This document shows, piece by piece, positions 56,319 to 58,024 of a stretch of 58,024 nt of DNA (positions are counted from its first letter, which is position 1; every line of letters starts with the position of its first letter). The notes under the pieces were generated by a model. The model searched no databases and was not told where the DNA came from. It saw only the letters and a list, made by a program, of their open reading frames with translations. Origin of the DNA: Rugosimonospora acidiphila (GTDB lineage: Bacteria; Actinomycetota; Actinomycetes; Mycobacteriales; Micromonosporaceae); the NCBI RefSeq assembly GCF_039543385.1, contig NZ_BAABJQ010000044.1:1-58024 (forward strand), in the 5' to 3' direction. Made by a program: the position numbers and the translations under genes.

Positions 56319-56811
56319 GGGTCTGTTCCGGTGTCATCAAGTGACGACGGGGGGCCGGACCAGACGGGTTGACAGTACTGTCGGCCCCCGCCGCTGCCAA
56401 CCCCCTGACCTCGGCTTCTCCCCGCGACGGGCGCGAATCGGCGCCGCGCGGGAGGGTGGCGGCTGCGAATCCGAATACGATCGGTGACAACGGCTCAACT
56501 CGATGTTCGATTACCGGCCGTTCGAAATCGGAAACCCTGTGCGTTCGGGGGACATCGACAACCCGCGTTCGATGATCGACTTTACGTGCCCGTGCGGGCG
56601 CGCCGGGTAGGTCCCGGGCTGGGCCGCCGCGATTTATATCACCGCCGGGCCGGGGCTCCGGGGCCGGGAGAGAGTCGAATTCTTGGTGGCTTCCCCCCCG
56701 GGCAGGGGGAAGGCCACCAGGATCTGAGCGCTTCTCGCGGCCGAGAGGGCGGGGCGGTAGGCGTGTGTTTTGCAGGCAAATCCGGTCGTGCCGGGCTTTT
56801 GGGTCGCACTC
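56319..56811. other. Gene-free region upstream of the sialidase
   Basis: No coding frame supported. It contains the hairpin at 56685-56718, a GGGGGCCG/CGGCCCCC inverted repeat around 56352-56388 that encloses the palindrome ACAGTACTGT, and AT-richer sequence around 56500. A promoter for riboswitch 2 should lie here on the minus strand but is not clear. Confidence 0.4.
56685..56718. terminator. Stable hairpin, terminator-like
   Basis: GGTGGC-TTCCCCC (56685-56697) pairs with GGGGGAA-g-GCCACC (56705-56718), one bulged base, 7-base loop. No gene ends nearby, so its role (attenuator, boundary or orphan terminator) is open. Confidence 0.5.
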
Positions 56812-56840
56812 TTGCCAGGAATCGATGGTCTGGCTACGGT
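56812..56840 (+). promoter_or_regulatory. Sialidase promoter
   Basis: TTGCCA (56812-56817), 17 bases, TACGGT (56835-56840) on the plus strand; predicted start about 56847. Confidence 0.6.
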
Positions 56841-56852
56841 GCACCAAAGGCA

Positions 56853-56874
56853 GGACGTCCTACGTAGGATGTCC
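56853..56874 (+). promoter_or_regulatory. Palindromic operator in the sialidase leader
   Basis: A 22-bp inverted repeat with core CCTACGTAGG and arms GGAC(G/A)T ... ATGTCC; one pair mismatched. It lies six bases after the predicted transcription start. The core resembles FadR-type GntR operators (inference); the cognate regulator is not in this window. Confidence 0.62.
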
Positions 56875-56896
56875 ATTCAGTGCGAGAGGCCCGCAT

Positions 56897-58024
56897 ATGC
56901 CCATACCGTCCCGCATTACCGCCCTGGCGTCGCGCCGCCGGGGATTCCTGCCGGCCGTGGCCGCCCTGGCCGGCGCGTTGCTCATCGCGACCGCCGCGCC
57001 GGCCAGTGCCGCACCGGCCGGTGCCGCGCATCACCAGCCCCCACCCCCACCGCCCGCTCCGAGCCTCACCTCACAGGTCATCTACAGCCCGGCCCAGGAT
57101 GCGGGATACACCTGTTTCCGGATTCCGTCGATCGTGAAGGCCAACGACGGCACGCTGCTGGCGTTCGCCGAGGGCCGGGTCACCAGCTGCGGCGACTCCG
57201 GGGACATCGACGTGGTGCTCAAGCGCTCCACCGATGGTGGCAAGACGTGGGGGCCGCTGCAGCTCATCAACGCCGGCAACGGCGACACGCACGACCAGCC
57301 CACCGCGGTGGTGGACAGCCGGACCGGCCGGATCCTGTTGATTACCAACGCGAATCCGGGCGGCACCAGCACCTCGGCCTGCGCGATCCCGTGTGACCGC
57401 ACCGCGTACCTGCAGTACAGCGACGACGACGGCGCGACGTGGTCGGCGCCCCGCGACATCACCAGTCAGGTCAAGGACCCCAGCTGGAACGAGTGGTTCG
57501 TGACCGGTCCCGGCCACGGGCTCCAGCTGACCGAGGGGCCGCACAAGGGCCGGATCGTCGTCGGCTTCAACGCGGAGAGCGGCGTCGGCACCAAGGAGAA
57601 CGCCAACCTCGCCGGGCTGGTCTACAGCGACGACGGCGGCAACAGCTGGCACATCGGCGCGACCGACAGCATCCCCTACAACGCCGACGGCACCTACGGC
57701 CAGAAGCCACAGGAGCTCAGCCTCGCCCAACTGCCCGGCGGCGGCATCTACGCGGCGGCCCGGGAGACCGGCGGTACCGACATCGGCAACCGCTCGTCCG
57801 CGGTCAGCCGGGACGGCGGCCGCTCGTTCAGCACGAAGTTCGCCACGATCCCCGACCTGGTGACCCCGCAGGTGCAGGGCACGGTGCTGACCCTGCAGGG
57901 TGCGGCGAACCAGGGTCGGATGCTGTTCTCCTCGCCGGCCAACACCGACCTGCGTAAGACCATGATGATCCGTTCGTCGTACGACAACGGGCGTACCTGG
58001 GAGAACGCGGACCAGGGCACGGTC
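56897..58024 (+). CDS. Secreted exo-alpha-sialidase (GH33), partial
   Basis: 376 codons visible, open to the window end. Sec leader (FLPAVAALAGALLIATAAPASA, about 17-38), a Pro-rich linker, then the six-bladed sialidase propeller: Arg75 in FRIPS, and five Asp-boxes at about 111-118 (STDGGKTW), 175-182 (SDDDGATW), 244-251 (SDDGGNSW), 304-311 (SRDGGRSF) and 361-368 (SYDNGRTW). The RxxP motif plus Asp-boxes identify a BNR sialidase that removes terminal sialic acids outside the cell. ATG at 56897 with GAGAGG upstream. The C-terminal blades, and any lectin domain, lie beyond the window. Confidence 0.9.
   Translation, partial: MPIPSRITALASRRRGFLPAVAALAGALLIATAAPASAAPAGAAHHQPPPPPPAPSLTSQVIYSPAQDAGYTCFRIPSIVKANDGTLLAFAEGRVTSCGDSGDIDVVLKRSTDGGKTWGPLQLINAGNGDTHDQPTAVVDSRTGRILLITNANPGGTSTSACAIPCDRTAYLQYSDDDGATWSAPRDITSQVKDPSWNEWFVTGPGHGLQLTEGPHKGRIVVGFNAESGVGTKENANLAGLVYSDDGGNSWHIGATDSIPYNADGTYGQKPQELSLAQLPGGGIYAAARETGGTDIGNRSSAVSRDGGRSFSTKFATIPDLVTPQVQGTVLTLQGAANQGRMLFSSPANTDLRKTMMIRSSYDNGRTWENADQGTV

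Noticed and set aside
56517..56531. Additional IclR box near the sialidase (TTCGAAATCGGAA)
   Set aside because: Two bases short of the motif spacing, no promoter at the usual distance, and outside the island.
56314..56847. 177-residue minus-strand frame before the sialidase
   Set aside because: No ribosome binding site or domain, Arg/Pro-rich shadow composition, and it overlaps the promoter and hairpins.

Overview
High-GC actinobacterial chromosome segment, most likely from a Micromonosporaceae-type organism (inference from GC-rich codon use, TAT and Sec secretion leaders, leaderless GTG starts, actinobacterial c-di-AMP riboswitches and a WxL-free, LamG/ricin-decorated carbohydrate secretome; I cannot name the species). 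No rRNA, tRNA, insertion sequence, prophage or CRISPR array was found.

Layout. 1-5.9 kb: housekeeping/stress genes (asparaginase, a ribbon-helix-helix + Clp-N protein, an antibiotic kinase-like protein, an AHSA1/SRPBCC protein, htpG). 6.0-42.6 kb: a large plant-polysaccharide (arabinan/arabinoside) utilisation island: secreted GH43 and two large (alpha/alpha)6-type enzymes, ribulokinase araB, a cytoplasmic GH127 with its own ABC importer (SBP, two permeases) and LacI regulator, a second LacI-controlled ribose/rhamnose-type ABC importer, a secreted GH127, a zinc dehydrogenase, an IclR regulator, a U32-like TIM-barrel protein, a galactonate-dehydratase-like enolase-superfamily enzyme and a FadR-type GntR regulator. 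42.9-53.3 kb: VOC protein, class A PBP, MarR regulator, methyltransferase, acetyltransferase, trpD behind a Trp-codon attenuator, and an RHH-DUF4097-ABC exporter operon. 53.3-58.0 kb: NlpC/P60 hydrolase behind a c-di-AMP riboswitch, a YciI remnant, a C39-like peptidase with a second c-di-AMP riboswitch upstream, and the start of a secreted sialidase that runs off the window.

The most interesting structure is regulatory and modular. (i) A near-palindromic box (consensus about TTCGAWATWTCGAA) occurs at least nine times, only in the intergenic regions of the island; six copies sit 56-61 bp downstream of a TTGAC(A/G) -35 hexamer, in front of the GH43 operon, araB, the ricin-GH gene, the secreted GH127, the dehydrogenase and the iclR/U32 pair. 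The linked IclR protein is the obvious candidate regulator. (ii) Three secreted enzymes with different catalytic folds each carry a circularly permuted LamG domain nested inside the catalytic domain. (iii) A 12-codon, apparently leaderless trp leader peptide with tandem Trp codons precedes trpD. (iv) A 19-bp, ten-unit tandem array with 57-bp higher-order structure lies in a gene-free kilobase.

How it works together (inference): secreted GH43/GH127/other hydrolases release arabinose-containing fragments; two ABC systems import oligosaccharides and monosaccharides; cytoplasmic GH127 releases L-arabinose units; AraB and the dehydrogenase/dehydratase pair feed central metabolism, under IclR, two LacI and one GntR regulator. 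araA and araD are not in this window.
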